Shown here: piece after piece, positions 28,868-38,431 of the stretch
Layout of the letters: each line of letters begins with the position of its first letter
Numbering within the stretch: position 1 is the stretch's first letter
Assembly: GCA_002238445.1 (NCBI GenBank)
Contig: MPML01000002.1
Span: 243,779-307,778 of the forward strand
Direction of reading: 5' to 3'
Length of the DNA stretch: 64,000 nucleotides
DNA from: Caldilineaceae bacterium bin5
Lineage (GTDB): Bacteria; Chloroflexota; Anaerolineae; Caldilineales; Caldilineaceae
Position numbers and translations under genes: made by a program
The notes under the pieces: generated by a model
What the model was told of the DNA's origin: nothing
Database searches by the model: none
Seen by the model: the letters and a program-made list of their open reading frames with translations, nothing else

Positions 28868-30163
28868 ATGGTCGGAACAGGATTTCCTAACGCTGCTGCG
28901 CTGCGTAGCGGCGATGTAGAACTAGTCGCGCACGTCCAGACTGTTTGCGACCGCATTGACGTTGAGGATTCACTGATCCAGGCTTTGTTACCGGAGCCTG
29001 GGCGGCGGCAGCGGCTGACGCGTGAGGCCGAGGCTCTGCTGGCCCGCTATCCTGATCCTGAGGAGCGGCCCCCTCTGTTCGGGCTGCTTGTTGGTGTGAA
29101 GGACTTTTTTCGCGTGGACGGGTTTCCCACAAAGGCGGGATCCAAGCTGCCGGCGGCGCTGTTCGAGGGAACGGAATCGGATGTGGTGACGCGCCTCAGA
29201 GAGAATGGCGCGCTGATAGCAGGCAAGACGGTTACCACCGAGTTCGCCTACTTTCAGCCGGGCCCGACGCGCAACCCGCACAACACGGAACATACGCCGG
29301 GCGGCTCGAGCAGCGGTTCGGCAGCGGGTGTTGCGGCTGGCTTCTATCCGCTGGCGCTGGGCACGCAGACGATCGGTTCGGTCATCCGTCCGGCGGCCTT
29401 CTGCGGGATCATAGGATTCAAGCCCAGCTATGACCAGATCAATACCGCGGGAATGCTCTTCTTTTCGAAATCTGTGGATCATGCAGGGGTTTTCAGCCAG
29501 GATGTAGCGACGATGAAGTTAGCATGCTCAGCGCTGTTTGGCAGCTGGGACAGCAGCGAGTGTGCGCCTCCTGACGGTCTGCCGGCCCTGGCGGTTCCGG
29601 ACGGCCCTTATCTGGAAGAGGCGGAGGAAGTCGGCTTGCAGCATTTTGAAGAAACGCTTAGCAGGCTGGCCGCTGAGGGGTTCCGCATCGAACGCGTCCC
29701 GTTCTTCTCTGACTACGCCGAACTTAACCGGCGCCACCGCCGCCTGACTGCGGTCGAGGTGGCCCAGGTGCATAAGGACTGGTACAGAGAGTATTCTGAC
29801 CGGTACAGCGTGCACATGCACGAGATCATGAAGACCGGGGCAACCATTTCCGACGAGGAACGGGACGAGATCCGCGCCGATCAGTTGCGATTGCGGCACA
29901 GGATGGAGGAGGCGCTGCTTTCTTCAGACGCCGATCTGTGGATTGCCCCGGCGGCGACCGGCGCTGCGCCGCACGGGATCCACGCGACCGGCAACCCGAT
30001 CATGAATCTGCCATGGACGAACGCAGGGGTGCCGGCGCTGGCGATTCCGTCGGGGAAGACGGATGACGGGTTGCCGCTGGCGGTGCAGTTCTGCGGGCCG
30101 TTTGGAGCGGATGAACGTCTGCTGGCGTGGGGAGAGGCGATTGAAGCGATGGTGCGGGGATAG
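28868..30163 (+). CDS. Amidase-signature hydrolase
   Basis: 431 residues. Catalytic Lys in VGVKDFF (about residue 78), then GGSSSGSAAGVAAG with the cis-Ser and TIGSVIRPA with the nucleophile Ser, i.e. the complete Ser-cisSer-Lys triad. Hydrolyses an amide bond of unknown substrate in the cytoplasm; there is no signal peptide. GGAG lies 10 bp before the ATG. The Kelch lipoprotein gene begins 4 bp after its stop. Confidence 0.88.
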   Translation: MVGTGFPNAAALRSGDVELVAHVQTVCDRIDVEDSLIQALLPEPGRRQRLTREAEALLARYPDPEERPPLFGLLVGVKDFFRVDGFPTKAGSKLPAALFEGTESDVVTRLRENGALIAGKTVTTEFAYFQPGPTRNPHNTEHTPGGSSSGSAAGVAAGFYPLALGTQTIGSVIRPAAFCGIIGFKPSYDQINTAGMLFFSKSVDHAGVFSQDVATMKLACSALFGSWDSSECAPPDGLPALAVPDGPYLEEAEEVGLQHFEETLSRLAAEGFRIERVPFFSDYAELNRRHRRLTAVEVAQVHKDWYREYSDRYSVHMHEIMKTGATISDEERDEIRADQLRLRHRMEEALLSSDADLWIAPAATGAAPHGIHATGNPIMNLPWTNAGVPALAIPSGKTDDGLPLAVQFCGPFGADERLLAWGEAIEAMVRG

Positions 30164-30167
30164 GACA

Positions 30168-31209
30168 GTGATCAGATTTCCTGCAGGCGCGTTGTTTATT
30201 TTGAAGACAGTAGCGGCTGTTCTGCTTGTAGCGGCCTGCGCGGCGGGGCAGCTCCCAGCCCAGCCCTCTCCGGCGGAGGCACCTACCGCTGTTTCGCCTG
30301 ACAGCCCTGAACAGGAAGGCATTTGGGGGAGCGGCGCGGCGATGCCAACGGCGCGCTCGGAGATGCGGGCAGCGGTTGTGGACGGGATTTTCTATGTGCC
30401 GGGCGGTTTTGGGGGATTGACCAGTTTTGAGGCGTACGATCCGGCGGACGACAGTTGGGTGGAGCTGGCGCCGATGCCGGAGCCGGCCCACCATATGATG
30501 GTGACCGCTCACAACGGTAGAGTCTTCGTATTCGGCGGGGGGCCTGATTTGAGCTGGCAGGCTACGTCATCGATTTTAGTCTATGATCTTGCGACGGACG
30601 CGTGGACGGCGGCAGGCGAAATGCCGGAACGGCGCATGAGCGGGGAAGCTGTTTCGCTCGGGGATTACATCTATCTTGTGGGTGGAACAGGCGGCACTAC
30701 GGCGATGCTTCGCTATGATCCAGTGGAGGAGGCATGGTCCGTATTGCCCGGCCCGGCGCAGCCGCGCGAGCATGTGGCGGCGGTGGCTTTCAATGACGAG
30801 CTATGGGTTATAGGCGGGGGTTGGGGCGGGGGGGGGGCGGTGGGGGCGGGGGGGGGGTTCGGGCGGGACGGGCGCGTTGGCGACGGTGGAGATATTCAGT
30901 CCGGCCAGTGGAGCGTGGCGAGACGGCCCCGAGATGATCGAGGCGCGCAGTGGGTTTGGCGCGGCCGCGGTGGGCGGGGGCATTATCGTCGCCGGGGGCG
31001 AGATTCTGGGTGCGCTGCCGTGGAAGGCACTTGCCAGCGCGGAGGTGTATGACCCGGATTCAGGCGCGTGGACGTTGCTGGCGGAACTGCCGGCGGGTAT
31101 TCATGGGATGCCTGTGGTTGGCTATGAAGGGACGGCGTACGTGCTGGGTGGGTCGGACCGGGCTGGGGGGATTGATAATCGGGGGCGGGTCTTGCGGTTG
31201 AGCGTGTAA
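30168..31209 (+). pseudogene. Kelch-repeat lipoprotein, frameshifted at poly-G
   Basis: Begins at GTG 30168 with a signal peptide and lipobox LVAAC (Cys24), then Kelch-type repeats (VFVFGGG, IYLVGGTGG, LWVIGGG). At 30828-30857 two 10-G runs interrupt the frame. Downstream, in the +1 frame, the repeats resume (VEIFSPASGAW, GIIVAGGEI, AYVLGGSDRAGG) and end at 31209. A beta-propeller exposed outside the membrane is the expected product. The gene may be switched by slippage in the G runs, or the shift may be a sequencing error. Confidence 0.75.
30828..30857. repeat. Two 10-G homopolymer runs
   Basis: G runs at 30828-30837 and 30848-30857 inside the Kelch gene, at the exact point where the reading frame changes. 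Long G tracts are mutation hot spots and cause phase-variable expression in some bacteria. Confidence 0.8.
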
Positions 31210-31584
31210 GGGCGCAGCCCCTGGTACGAATAACGACAACTGCCTTAGAGCAGTCACTTGCACGCAGGTAGCGGCGTCAGCTCCACTCCAAATTGGAACT
31301 GGTTGCTGAACCATTGAGGGGCGGAACCTTCACCGCCTGCGCCGGGCACGCGAAAGTCATCTTTTCCTCAAGTGGAGCGCTAACAGCATTGCCCACCCAA
31401 ATTGGTTCTCCAAGTGAACTCACATTTAGAGCGGGGCGTGGTAGGCTCGCGTGCGTTCCGGTGTGGGTCAAGAGTCGTAAGATTCCCCCGATGGCCTGAC
31501 TTAGACATTGTTTCCCCACAACAGTGTGAATCGGCAAGGTAGTACAACCTCAGTCTCCAGCTACCTCGAAGGAGAACCATAACG
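31210..31584. other. Intergenic region before the first oxidoreductase
   Basis: 375 bp with no gene I can support. A short GGCGCAGCCCC at 31211 recalls part of the dispersed hairpin repeat. The last 25 bp hold an AAGGAGA ribosome site for the gene at 31585. Confidence 0.4.
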
Positions 31585-32640
31585 ATGTTCCCGGACCTGC
31601 AACCTGCTGACTATCAACCCGTCCTGCCCTCTAAACTGCGTTATGGCATTGGCTTCGTCGGATGCGGCAATATCGTTCTCAGATCGCAGATGCCTGCTTA
31701 CAAGAGAGCGGGCTACCGCGTCGTCGCGTGTTGCGACGTGACGGTGGAGAAGGCTCGAGACATAGCAGCCAATTTCGACGACCCACTGGTTACAGCCAAT
31801 GTGGAAGAGCTGCTTGCGCATCCTGAGGTGCAGGTCGTTGACCTGGCAGTACACGCTCACCAGCGTTTGCCTCTTGTCGAGCAGATTGCCGCGGCAGGAA
31901 AGCACATCTTCTCACAGAAGCCCCTGGCTCCGAGCTTGCGAGAGGCAGAGCGTATTGTCGAGATATGCCGCGACGCCGGGGTAACTCTGATGGTCAATCA
32001 GCAGGCGCGTTGGGCGCCCCCTCATCGGGTTCTTAAGCTCCTGGTGGAACGAGGTGTGTTGGGACATGTCTACTCCGTTACCCACTGCTATCGGGCCTAT
32101 CAGGATTATGGCTGGTACGCTGAGCATGAGGATTTCAACATCGTTGATCACGGTATCCACTATATTGATTTGAGCCGCTACTTTACGGGTTACACACCGC
32201 TGCGGGTGAAAGCGACCACTACGACGGTGCCCGGCCAGAATGCGGTTTCGCCAATGATCTATACGATCCTCCTTGAATACGAGCCTTCGCGCCAGGTCAT
32301 GACCACCCTTCACTTCAACAACATCGTTTCCGGTCCCGCTCTGTATGATCACCTGTGGGTTCTGGATGGCACGCTCGGGAGCGCACTGCTTAGCGATCCG
32401 ATGGGAACGGCCAAGTTGAGCCTGTCGTTCAAGGATTCACCTGAACAGTTACAGACTTTCGAGATCGCAGGCACGTGGGGATATGAAGGCTTCGCCGGTT
32501 CGATGGGAGAGATGTTACTTGCCCTGGAAGAGGGGCGTGAGCCGGAATGCTCAGGTCGCGACAACCTGGATAGCATACGAATGGCGGTCGCGGCCGTGGA
32601 AAGCTCCAACTCGGGTGAGAGTGTTGAATTGAGCCGGTAG
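31585..32640 (+). CDS. Gfo/Idh/MocA-family oxidoreductase, copy 1
   Basis: 351 residues. N-terminal Rossmann fold with GIGFVGCGNI (about 21-30); the usual E-K-P becomes SQKPLAPS (about 111-118), keeping the Lys. DHGIHYIDLSRY carries the catalytic-region His/Asp. These enzymes oxidise or reduce sugars, cyclitols or sugar acids with NAD(P). It is followed after 48 bp by a TIM-barrel isomerase gene, a pairing common in cyclitol and keto-sugar pathways. A near-identical copy of the same length is at 42059. Confidence 0.88.
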   Translation: MFPDLQPADYQPVLPSKLRYGIGFVGCGNIVLRSQMPAYKRAGYRVVACCDVTVEKARDIAANFDDPLVTANVEELLAHPEVQVVDLAVHAHQRLPLVEQIAAAGKHIFSQKPLAPSLREAERIVEICRDAGVTLMVNQQARWAPPHRVLKLLVERGVLGHVYSVTHCYRAYQDYGWYAEHEDFNIVDHGIHYIDLSRYFTGYTPLRVKATTTTVPGQNAVSPMIYTILLEYEPSRQVMTTLHFNNIVSGPALYDHLWVLDGTLGSALLSDPMGTAKLSLSFKDSPEQLQTFEIAGTWGYEGFAGSMGEMLLALEEGREPECSGRDNLDSIRMAVAAVESSNSGESVELSR

Positions 32641-32688
32641 GCAGCCCGGTACCGCGGCCATGACCGCGGCTGACAGGAGCGTCTAGCC

Positions 32689-33513
32689 ATGCGGATATGC
32701 AGTGGCTTCTATCGTTGGTCTCAGCACTACGGTTGGGATTTCCTGACAGAGCGTATTGACGAGGTTGCGGCAGGCTTGGCCCAAGCGGGTTACGCCTACT
32801 TTGAAGGACTTCTCGATCCCTTAGAGGGAGAAGGGGATTGGGCAAGCCGCTGGCAGGCTGCTCTGGAAAGGCATGGGGTGCAGTTGGCGGGGGCATACGT
32901 GCATGCGCTGCTGCATGATGCAAGCGTGCAAGCGCAGTCGATTGAAACAATTGTCGCAAGAGCGCAGTTGTTACTACCAGTGGGAGCTGAGTTTGTCAAT
33001 GCCAATCCTCAACCAATCGGCGCCCGCAAGACCGACGAGATGCTGGAAACCCAGGCGCAGGGGTTTGCTTTGCTGGCCGCGGCGTTGAGGCGAGAGGGCT
33101 TGCGTCTCGTCGTGCATCATCACTTGCCCGAACTGGCCGAAAACGGTCGTGAACTGCGCCACCTCCTGGACCATACCGACCCCGAAGAGGTGGGGTTGAC
33201 GGTAGATGGCGATTGGATGTTCCGAGGCGGCCAGGATGCGAGTGCGTGGATTAGAGAATACGCATCGAGGCTTGAAATTGTAGAACTGCGAAGTTCGCAC
33301 GGGGGTATCTGGGACGAAACTTTGGGTGATGGTGAACCCGATTGCCAGGCGTTGGCGCAGACGCTAAACGAATTGAACTTTGACGGGTGGCTTATGGTCG
33401 AGCTGGCCCGCGAAGAAGGCACTCCCCACACGATGAATCTGGTCGAGGCGCACGCACACAGCCTGGAATACGTGCGCGAAATCTTTGGCGAGCACGGCCA
33501 GGTTCTTGCCTGA
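32689..33513 (+). CDS. Sugar phosphate isomerase/epimerase-like TIM barrel
   Basis: 274 residues. AP-endonuclease-2-type barrel: LVVHHHLPELAENG (His pair), LTVDGDWMFRGG, IVELRSSH and a C-terminal WLMVELA. Acts on the product or substrate of the preceding oxidoreductase (inference). The first 11 codons are duplicated downstream of the second oxidoreductase copy, at 43163, where the rest is lost. Confidence 0.8.
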   Translation: MRICSGFYRWSQHYGWDFLTERIDEVAAGLAQAGYAYFEGLLDPLEGEGDWASRWQAALERHGVQLAGAYVHALLHDASVQAQSIETIVARAQLLLPVGAEFVNANPQPIGARKTDEMLETQAQGFALLAAALRREGLRLVVHHHLPELAENGRELRHLLDHTDPEEVGLTVDGDWMFRGGQDASAWIREYASRLEIVELRSSHGGIWDETLGDGEPDCQALAQTLNELNFDGWLMVELAREEGTPHTMNLVEAHAHSLEYVREIFGEHGQVLA

Positions 33514-34119
33514 CCATATCAACCTCAAAGGAGACGCAGAACATTCAATCTTCTGCGAACCCTGTAGATCCCCTCAGTTGTCCGGAAAAAATGAGGTTGC
33601 CAACCTCCTGAATTTCCATTATCATAATGTTATATTTATTTTTCCCAGTCGTTGACCAAAGTTGAGTCATAGCGAAACGGCGCAGTGCGTATACAGGGAA
33701 TTGCGCCCGTGTGTTGCGGCATTCTATGTGCGCAGCCAGTTTTGATTTCGCTACTCTCTCAACGACTTCCAAGGTGTCCCGGCTGGGTATGTGCGCTTTC
33801 GAAAATGACCCGCCAAATTCGTGTTGCCGGAAAGGGTCAGGGCTCATATCAGATTTTTGATTGGCATTCGGGCGGTTCGGGTAGGGTCTTAGTTGCACCT
33901 GTATTCCCGACAAAGTCCAGCAGAGCCGGACAGGGTAGGTTGTCTCATTTCGACAAGAGCAGATAAAGAAGCCAGTCTGGTATCTCTGTATCGTGCGAGT
34001 CTTTCAGGAGGTCGATTTACAAGAAGGAGGTGATAAGAAGCCAGAACCAAGAAGTGCTCGGTACCGAACGTGTGTCGTGCCTATCGCTCTCTATCTGTCC
34101 ACAGAAAGGAGATCAGGAA
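33514..34119. other. Long intergenic region upstream of peptide-type binding protein
   Basis: About 600 bp, with a noticeably AT-rich stretch near 33600-33660, lower in GC than the surroundings. No gene is convincing on either strand. It most likely carries the promoter and control region for the transporter genes at 34120-37951. An AAAGGAGATCAGGAA ribosome site ends it. Confidence 0.45.
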
Positions 34120-35814
34120 ATGAACCCGTTTCGTGTACGAATTGGCTATCGCCGTTCTCTGATTGTTTTGGCTGCAATATGCATCGCGGCACTGATTGTC
34201 GCAGCTTGCGTACCAGTGGCTGCGCCAGCCGACGACTCCATGGCGGCAGCAGCTGCCGAAACTGATGAGGGCGGCACCCTCACGATTGGCTCCGTGCAGG
34301 GCAGCGCCGCCATCCCCACCTTCCTTCCCTGGAAAGCGCATAGCAGTGCGCAGTCATTCCACTGGAACCTCTTCATGAACTCACTGGTGATGCAGGAGCA
34401 CAGTACGCTCAAGTGGGTTCCGGATCTGGCCGAGAGCTATGATATCAGCCCCGACGGCCTGACTTACACCTTCAACTTGCGTGAAGGCGTGACGTGGCAT
34501 GACGGCATGCCGTTTACCGCCAACGACGTTTCTTTCTCCTTCCATGCGGCACTACTGCCGGAAGGGGGCTCAACAGCGTCGGGTGGGCTGATAGATGTAA
34601 TCAAGGGTGCGTTGGACTTCCAGGAGGGTAATACGGAGACTGCCGAGGGGATTAAGGTCCTTGACGACTACACCATCCAATTTGAGTTGGTCAAACCGCA
34701 GGTGACGATCATCGAGAAATTCGCTATGCGAATTGCCCCGGCCCACGTGTTCGAAGGGCTTGAGCCGGAGGACTGGCTGCAGACCGAGTATGCCACGACA
34801 TTGCCTTTCGGCACCGGTCCCTTCGTATTCAAGGAGTACATCCCGGATCAGCACACCATCTTCGAGCGCAACGATAGCTACTTCAAGGGTGCGCCTCTGC
34901 TCAAGAACGTAGTGATTCGATTCTATGGTGACAATAGCGTGATGATAATCGCCCTGGAGAAGGGTGAGATAAACATGGTCGGTTTCCTGAACCCGAGCGC
35001 TGACGAGTTCGACAAAGTCACGAACCTTCCCGGCGTCGACTGGGAATATCAGGACAAGTTTCCGGCATACTTCTTTTCCATCACTTTCCAGGACGAGGCA
35101 CTAGCGGACAAGCGCTTCCGCCAAGCGTTCCTGTACTCGATCGACCGTGCGGAGATTGCGGCCCAACTTTGGGGCAATGCGGACCTGACGAAGGTACAGC
35201 CGGCGGTACAGTGGGCACCTCCTCCAGGGGTTACACTGGAAGTTGAGGAGTACGCTTACAACCCCGAAAAGTCGACGGCCTTGCTGGAGGAAATGGGCTG
35301 GGACTTCGACCGGGAAGTCGAAATTGTTTGGTTTGGCACGGATATGCCGGATCAGCTGCCGATTCTCCAGCAGTTCATAGAGGCCGTTGGCATCAAAACC
35401 AAGCTGGTACAGACCGATGGGGCCAGGGGTTTGGAGGTCTTTTATGAGACCGGCGACTATGAGATTAGCTGGGTAGGAGGCTGGGGCCGCTCCTATTATC
35501 CTGATACGACCGTTGTCGGGTGTGACCGCGTCTACCCCGAAGGTTACAACTCAAGCCGCTACTGTAACGAGGAGCTGGATGCACTGTACAATGAGGCCCT
35601 AGCTACGGTAGATGACGACGCACGCAATGAACTGTACACGCGTGCCAGCGCAATATGGAATGATGAACTTCCGTGGATACCCCTCTATGCGCCGCAGTCT
35701 CTGTTGCTGATACACGAGAGTGTCAAGGGATGGCGCGACAGCCTCATTGGGCCTGAAGGATCTGCCACGATTGGCGCTGTCACAGACCTTGAGAAGTGGT
35801 ACATTGAGGAGTAG
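34120..35814 (+). CDS. Solute-binding lipoprotein, family 5
   Basis: 564 residues from ATG 34120. Signal peptide with lipobox ending LIVAAC at Cys30, after a basic RIGYRRS start. Family 5 signature region LREGVTWHDGMPFTANDVSFSF at about residues 124-145. Likely ligand-binding part of the importer with the two permeases downstream. No ATPase genes follow, unlike the set at 12-18 kb. Confidence 0.9.
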   Translation: MNPFRVRIGYRRSLIVLAAICIAALIVAACVPVAAPADDSMAAAAAETDEGGTLTIGSVQGSAAIPTFLPWKAHSSAQSFHWNLFMNSLVMQEHSTLKWVPDLAESYDISPDGLTYTFNLREGVTWHDGMPFTANDVSFSFHAALLPEGGSTASGGLIDVIKGALDFQEGNTETAEGIKVLDDYTIQFELVKPQVTIIEKFAMRIAPAHVFEGLEPEDWLQTEYATTLPFGTGPFVFKEYIPDQHTIFERNDSYFKGAPLLKNVVIRFYGDNSVMIIALEKGEINMVGFLNPSADEFDKVTNLPGVDWEYQDKFPAYFFSITFQDEALADKRFRQAFLYSIDRAEIAAQLWGNADLTKVQPAVQWAPPPGVTLEVEEYAYNPEKSTALLEEMGWDFDREVEIVWFGTDMPDQLPILQQFIEAVGIKTKLVQTDGARGLEVFYETGDYEISWVGGWGRSYYPDTTVVGCDRVYPEGYNSSRYCNEELDALYNEALATVDDDARNELYTRASAIWNDELPWIPLYAPQSLLLIHESVKGWRDSLIGPEGSATIGAVTDLEKWYIEE

Positions 35815-35908
35815 CTACATTGTAGTACCGATCTGAAGCATATCGGGGCCGTCCGGCGTTTTGGCGTAAGGATTTCAATGTCGGGCCAACTCTCCGATGG
35901 GGAGCATA

Positions 35909-35942
35909 GGAGGCGGGGTCGGCACAAACCGACTCCACCTCC
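35909..35942 (+). terminator. Hairpin between binding protein and permease genes
   Basis: 14-bp arms (GGAGGCGGGGTCGG against CCGACTCCACCTCC; one mismatch and one G-U on the plus strand) with a 6-nt loop, about 95 bp past the binding-protein stop and 45 bp before the permease start. It sits in the same place as the hairpins after the other binding-protein genes. Confidence 0.6.
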
Positions 35943-35987
35943 TCCCTGCCACGCTTCAAACCCTGGTTGAACCGAGGGGGTTACACC

Positions 35988-36947
35988 TTGGGACGCTATA
36001 TTGTACGGCGTATCCTGATCTCGTTCCCGGTATTATTGGGCATCACGGTCGTTACATTCACTTTCGCCAATCTGGCTCCAGGCGATCCGGTTACGGCCAT
36101 GATTGACCCCATGAGTGGGATAGAACCGGGCGAGGTTGAAAAACTCAAGGAGGCGCTGGGCATCAATGAGCCGATTCCGGTGCGCTATTTCCTGTGGCTG
36201 AAGGAGGTCGCGCGCGGCAACCTGGGCTACTCCTACGTCACCCACAGGCCGGTGGCCGCAATGATTGCTGAGCGGTTGCCGCAGACCCTGCAGCTGATGC
36301 TCACGGCGCTGAGTATCAGTATCGTTCTGGGCGTTTCGCTGGGCATATATGCTGCTTTCAACCAGTACTCATTGTTGGACAATGTGTTCACCTTTATGGT
36401 GTTCATCGGCATATCGGTGCCGGCTTTCTTCTTCGCCTTGCTGGCGATTTACATGTTCTCATTCAGGATACCTCTCTTTCCGACCTCAGGTATAAAAGAA
36501 CCGCTGAGCACTCTTCCACCGATCATCGACCGTCTCCATCACCTGGTGCTACCGGCTGCTGTTTTGGGGATTGAAGGGGTAGCAGGTTTTTTGCGCTACA
36601 CACGCTCGAGCGTTCTGGAGGTGATGCGCCAGGATTACGTAACAACTGCGCGGGCCAAAGGGCTGCGTGAACGCGCTGTCCGCATTGGGCATGTTTTGCG
36701 CAATGCGTTGCTGCCGTTGGTAACGATTGTCGGGTTGAGTCTGCCAAGCTTGATTGGCGGCGCACTGTTTATCGAAGTTCTATTCTCCTGGCCCGGCATG
36801 GCCCGCATGGCGATCGAGCATACGCTTGGCCGGGATTACCCCGTGATCATGGGAATCGGGCTTGTTTCTGCGACCATGGTTCTGCTCAGCAACCTATTCG
36901 CTGACATCATCTATACAGTCGTGGACCCCAGAATCCGCTATGAGTAG
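35988..36947 (+). CDS. Peptide-type ABC permease (OppB/DppB-like)
   Basis: 319 residues if it starts at TTG 35988 (LGRYIVRRILIS), chosen because GAGGGGG ends 7 bp upstream; TTG 35967 would add seven residues. NLAPGDPV in the first loop and EVMRQDYVTTARAKGL in the coupling loop are classic DppB features. Six membrane helices. Overlaps no neighbour; the next permease starts 68 bp later. Confidence 0.9.
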   Translation: MGRYIVRRILISFPVLLGITVVTFTFANLAPGDPVTAMIDPMSGIEPGEVEKLKEALGINEPIPVRYFLWLKEVARGNLGYSYVTHRPVAAMIAERLPQTLQLMLTALSISIVLGVSLGIYAAFNQYSLLDNVFTFMVFIGISVPAFFFALLAIYMFSFRIPLFPTSGIKEPLSTLPPIIDRLHHLVLPAAVLGIEGVAGFLRYTRSSVLEVMRQDYVTTARAKGLRERAVRIGHVLRNALLPLVTIVGLSLPSLIGGALFIEVLFSWPGMARMAIEHTLGRDYPVIMGIGLVSATMVLLSNLFADIIYTVVDPRIRYE

Positions 36948-37015
36948 TGCGGTTCAGGCTGTACCTGGAGCGTAGAGATACCGGCGGCAATCCCCATTCC
37001 CGGATAGAGGAAGAA

Positions 37016-37951
37016 ATGGAAGGCGAAGCGAAAGAGACGGCAAGGCGAGTTTCAACTGTCAGCGAAGACCTGCAACAGATGGTGCGCGGACAGGCTGTCG
37101 TCGGTCTGCGTGAAATCATATGGCGCCGTTTTCGCCGGCACCGACTTGCACTGGTATCGATTGCCATCATGATTGTACTGGCAATTGCTGCCATTTTCGC
37201 TCCCCTGCTCAGCGGCCCCAATGATCCCTACACGGCAGACTTACAAAACCTGCGGGCTGCACCCAGCGGAGAGCATCTCCTGGGGACGGACCGTTCCGGT
37301 CGAGACATGCTTGCCCGCATTCTCCACGGGGGCCGCGTTTCGCTTTCGGTGGGACTGATAGCGACCTCTATTTATATTTCCATTGGCACTATCCTGGGGG
37401 GAGTGAGTGGTTACCGAGGCGGGGTGACCGATTTTGTCATCATGCGAGTCACCGACATCGTGATGTGCTTCCCCAGTTTACTTATTATCCTGACACTCGT
37501 TGCCGTCATTGGCCCCAGCATCTTCAATATAATGATAATCCTTGGCTTTTTGGGGTGGCCGAGTATCGCGCGCCTGGTGCGCGGAGAGTTTCTTTCGCTC
37601 AGCGAGCGTGATTTCGTGATGGCGGCACGCTGTTTGGGCGCGACCGAGCGCGGTATCATCTTCCGCCACATTCTGCCGAACGTTGTGGGCCCTCTTGTGG
37701 TCGCGGCCACATTCGGCATCGCCGGCGCGATCATGGCGGAGGCAGGGCTTAGCTTCCTGGGTCTGGGTGTTCAGGCGCCGCGGCCCAGCTGGGGCCAGAT
37801 GTTGAGCGCGGCGACGTCACTCACCACGCTTGAGAGAAGGCCGTGGATATGGATGCCGCCGGGCGCGATGATCGCCATCACGGTGCTGTCCATCAATTTC
37901 ATTGGCGACGGCTTGCGCGATGCTCTCGACCCGCGCACGATGCTGGACTGA
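37016..37951 (+). CDS. Peptide-type ABC permease (OppC/DppC-like)
   Basis: 311 residues from ATG 37016, selected for its GAGGAAG ribosome site; the frame extends upstream to 36947 without one. LLGTDRSGRDMLARI, FVMAARCLGATERGIIFRHI (coupling loop) and ISFLG-type end LSFLGLGVQAPRPSWG are typical. An N-terminal cytoplasmic extension of about 40 residues precedes the first helix. ATPase subunits must be encoded elsewhere, possibly the OppD/F-like pair at 12-16 kb. Confidence 0.9.
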   Translation: MEGEAKETARRVSTVSEDLQQMVRGQAVVGLREIIWRRFRRHRLALVSIAIMIVLAIAAIFAPLLSGPNDPYTADLQNLRAAPSGEHLLGTDRSGRDMLARILHGGRVSLSVGLIATSIYISIGTILGGVSGYRGGVTDFVIMRVTDIVMCFPSLLIILTLVAVIGPSIFNIMIILGFLGWPSIARLVRGEFLSLSERDFVMAARCLGATERGIIFRHILPNVVGPLVVAATFGIAGAIMAEAGLSFLGLGVQAPRPSWGQMLSAATSLTTLERRPWIWMPPGAMIAITVLSINFIGDGLRDALDPRTMLD

Positions 37952-38431
37952 GAGTTTGTGAAACGGTTGCTGCCACCCCTGGAAACCGATAGCCGGATGG
38001 CTTTGAACTGGCGCAGAGTATGGGCGAACAGCGAACCAAGAGATTATGCTCAGATGGGGAGGAGCCGGACCTCATTCACAAATGCATCCTCCTTGCCACA
38101 TTTGAAATAGTGTAAGATGCGCGTTCCACATGGAGAGGCAACTGCGTAGCCAAACGTAGCGACTGTCTTGGGCTGACCTTCATCGCCGCCGCCATTCAGG
38201 CTAGCACACTGCGTATTGGGTTGGCAGCGGGCATGTTGGATGAGTGGGACTGCTGGAATGAAGGCGTCAGGTCGCTGAGGCATGGTTTTGGAGGGGGGCG
38301 TTGCGGGGGCGCTGCCCCTGCACAAGGGAGGGCCGAAGGCCCGACCGCCCAGAACTGCAGTGGTCAGTGATCAGTGGTCATTGTATGCGGCGATGGGTTG
38401 AGGATGGTTGGATAGCGACACGGAGAGGAGA
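37952..38431. other. Intergenic region containing dispersed repeat
   Basis: 480 bp between the permease and the first glycosidase-like gene. It holds the dispersed twin-hairpin repeat at 38283-38382. The rest shows no gene. The final bases contain GGAGAGGAG, the ribosome site for 38432. Confidence 0.45.
38283..38382. repeat. Dispersed twin-hairpin repeat, copy 2
   Basis: GGGGGCGCTGCCCCTG, then GGGCCGAAGGCCC and CTGCAGTGGTCAGTGATCAGTGGTCA. Nearly identical in order and sequence to the copies at 5.6, 57.1 and 59.3 kb. It lies upstream of the glycosidase-like genes. Confidence 0.8.

Noticed and set aside
33545..33913. Minus-strand open frame of 122 codons in the AT-rich gap
   Set aside because: No ribosome site, no recognisable motif, and base composition unlike the neighbouring genes.
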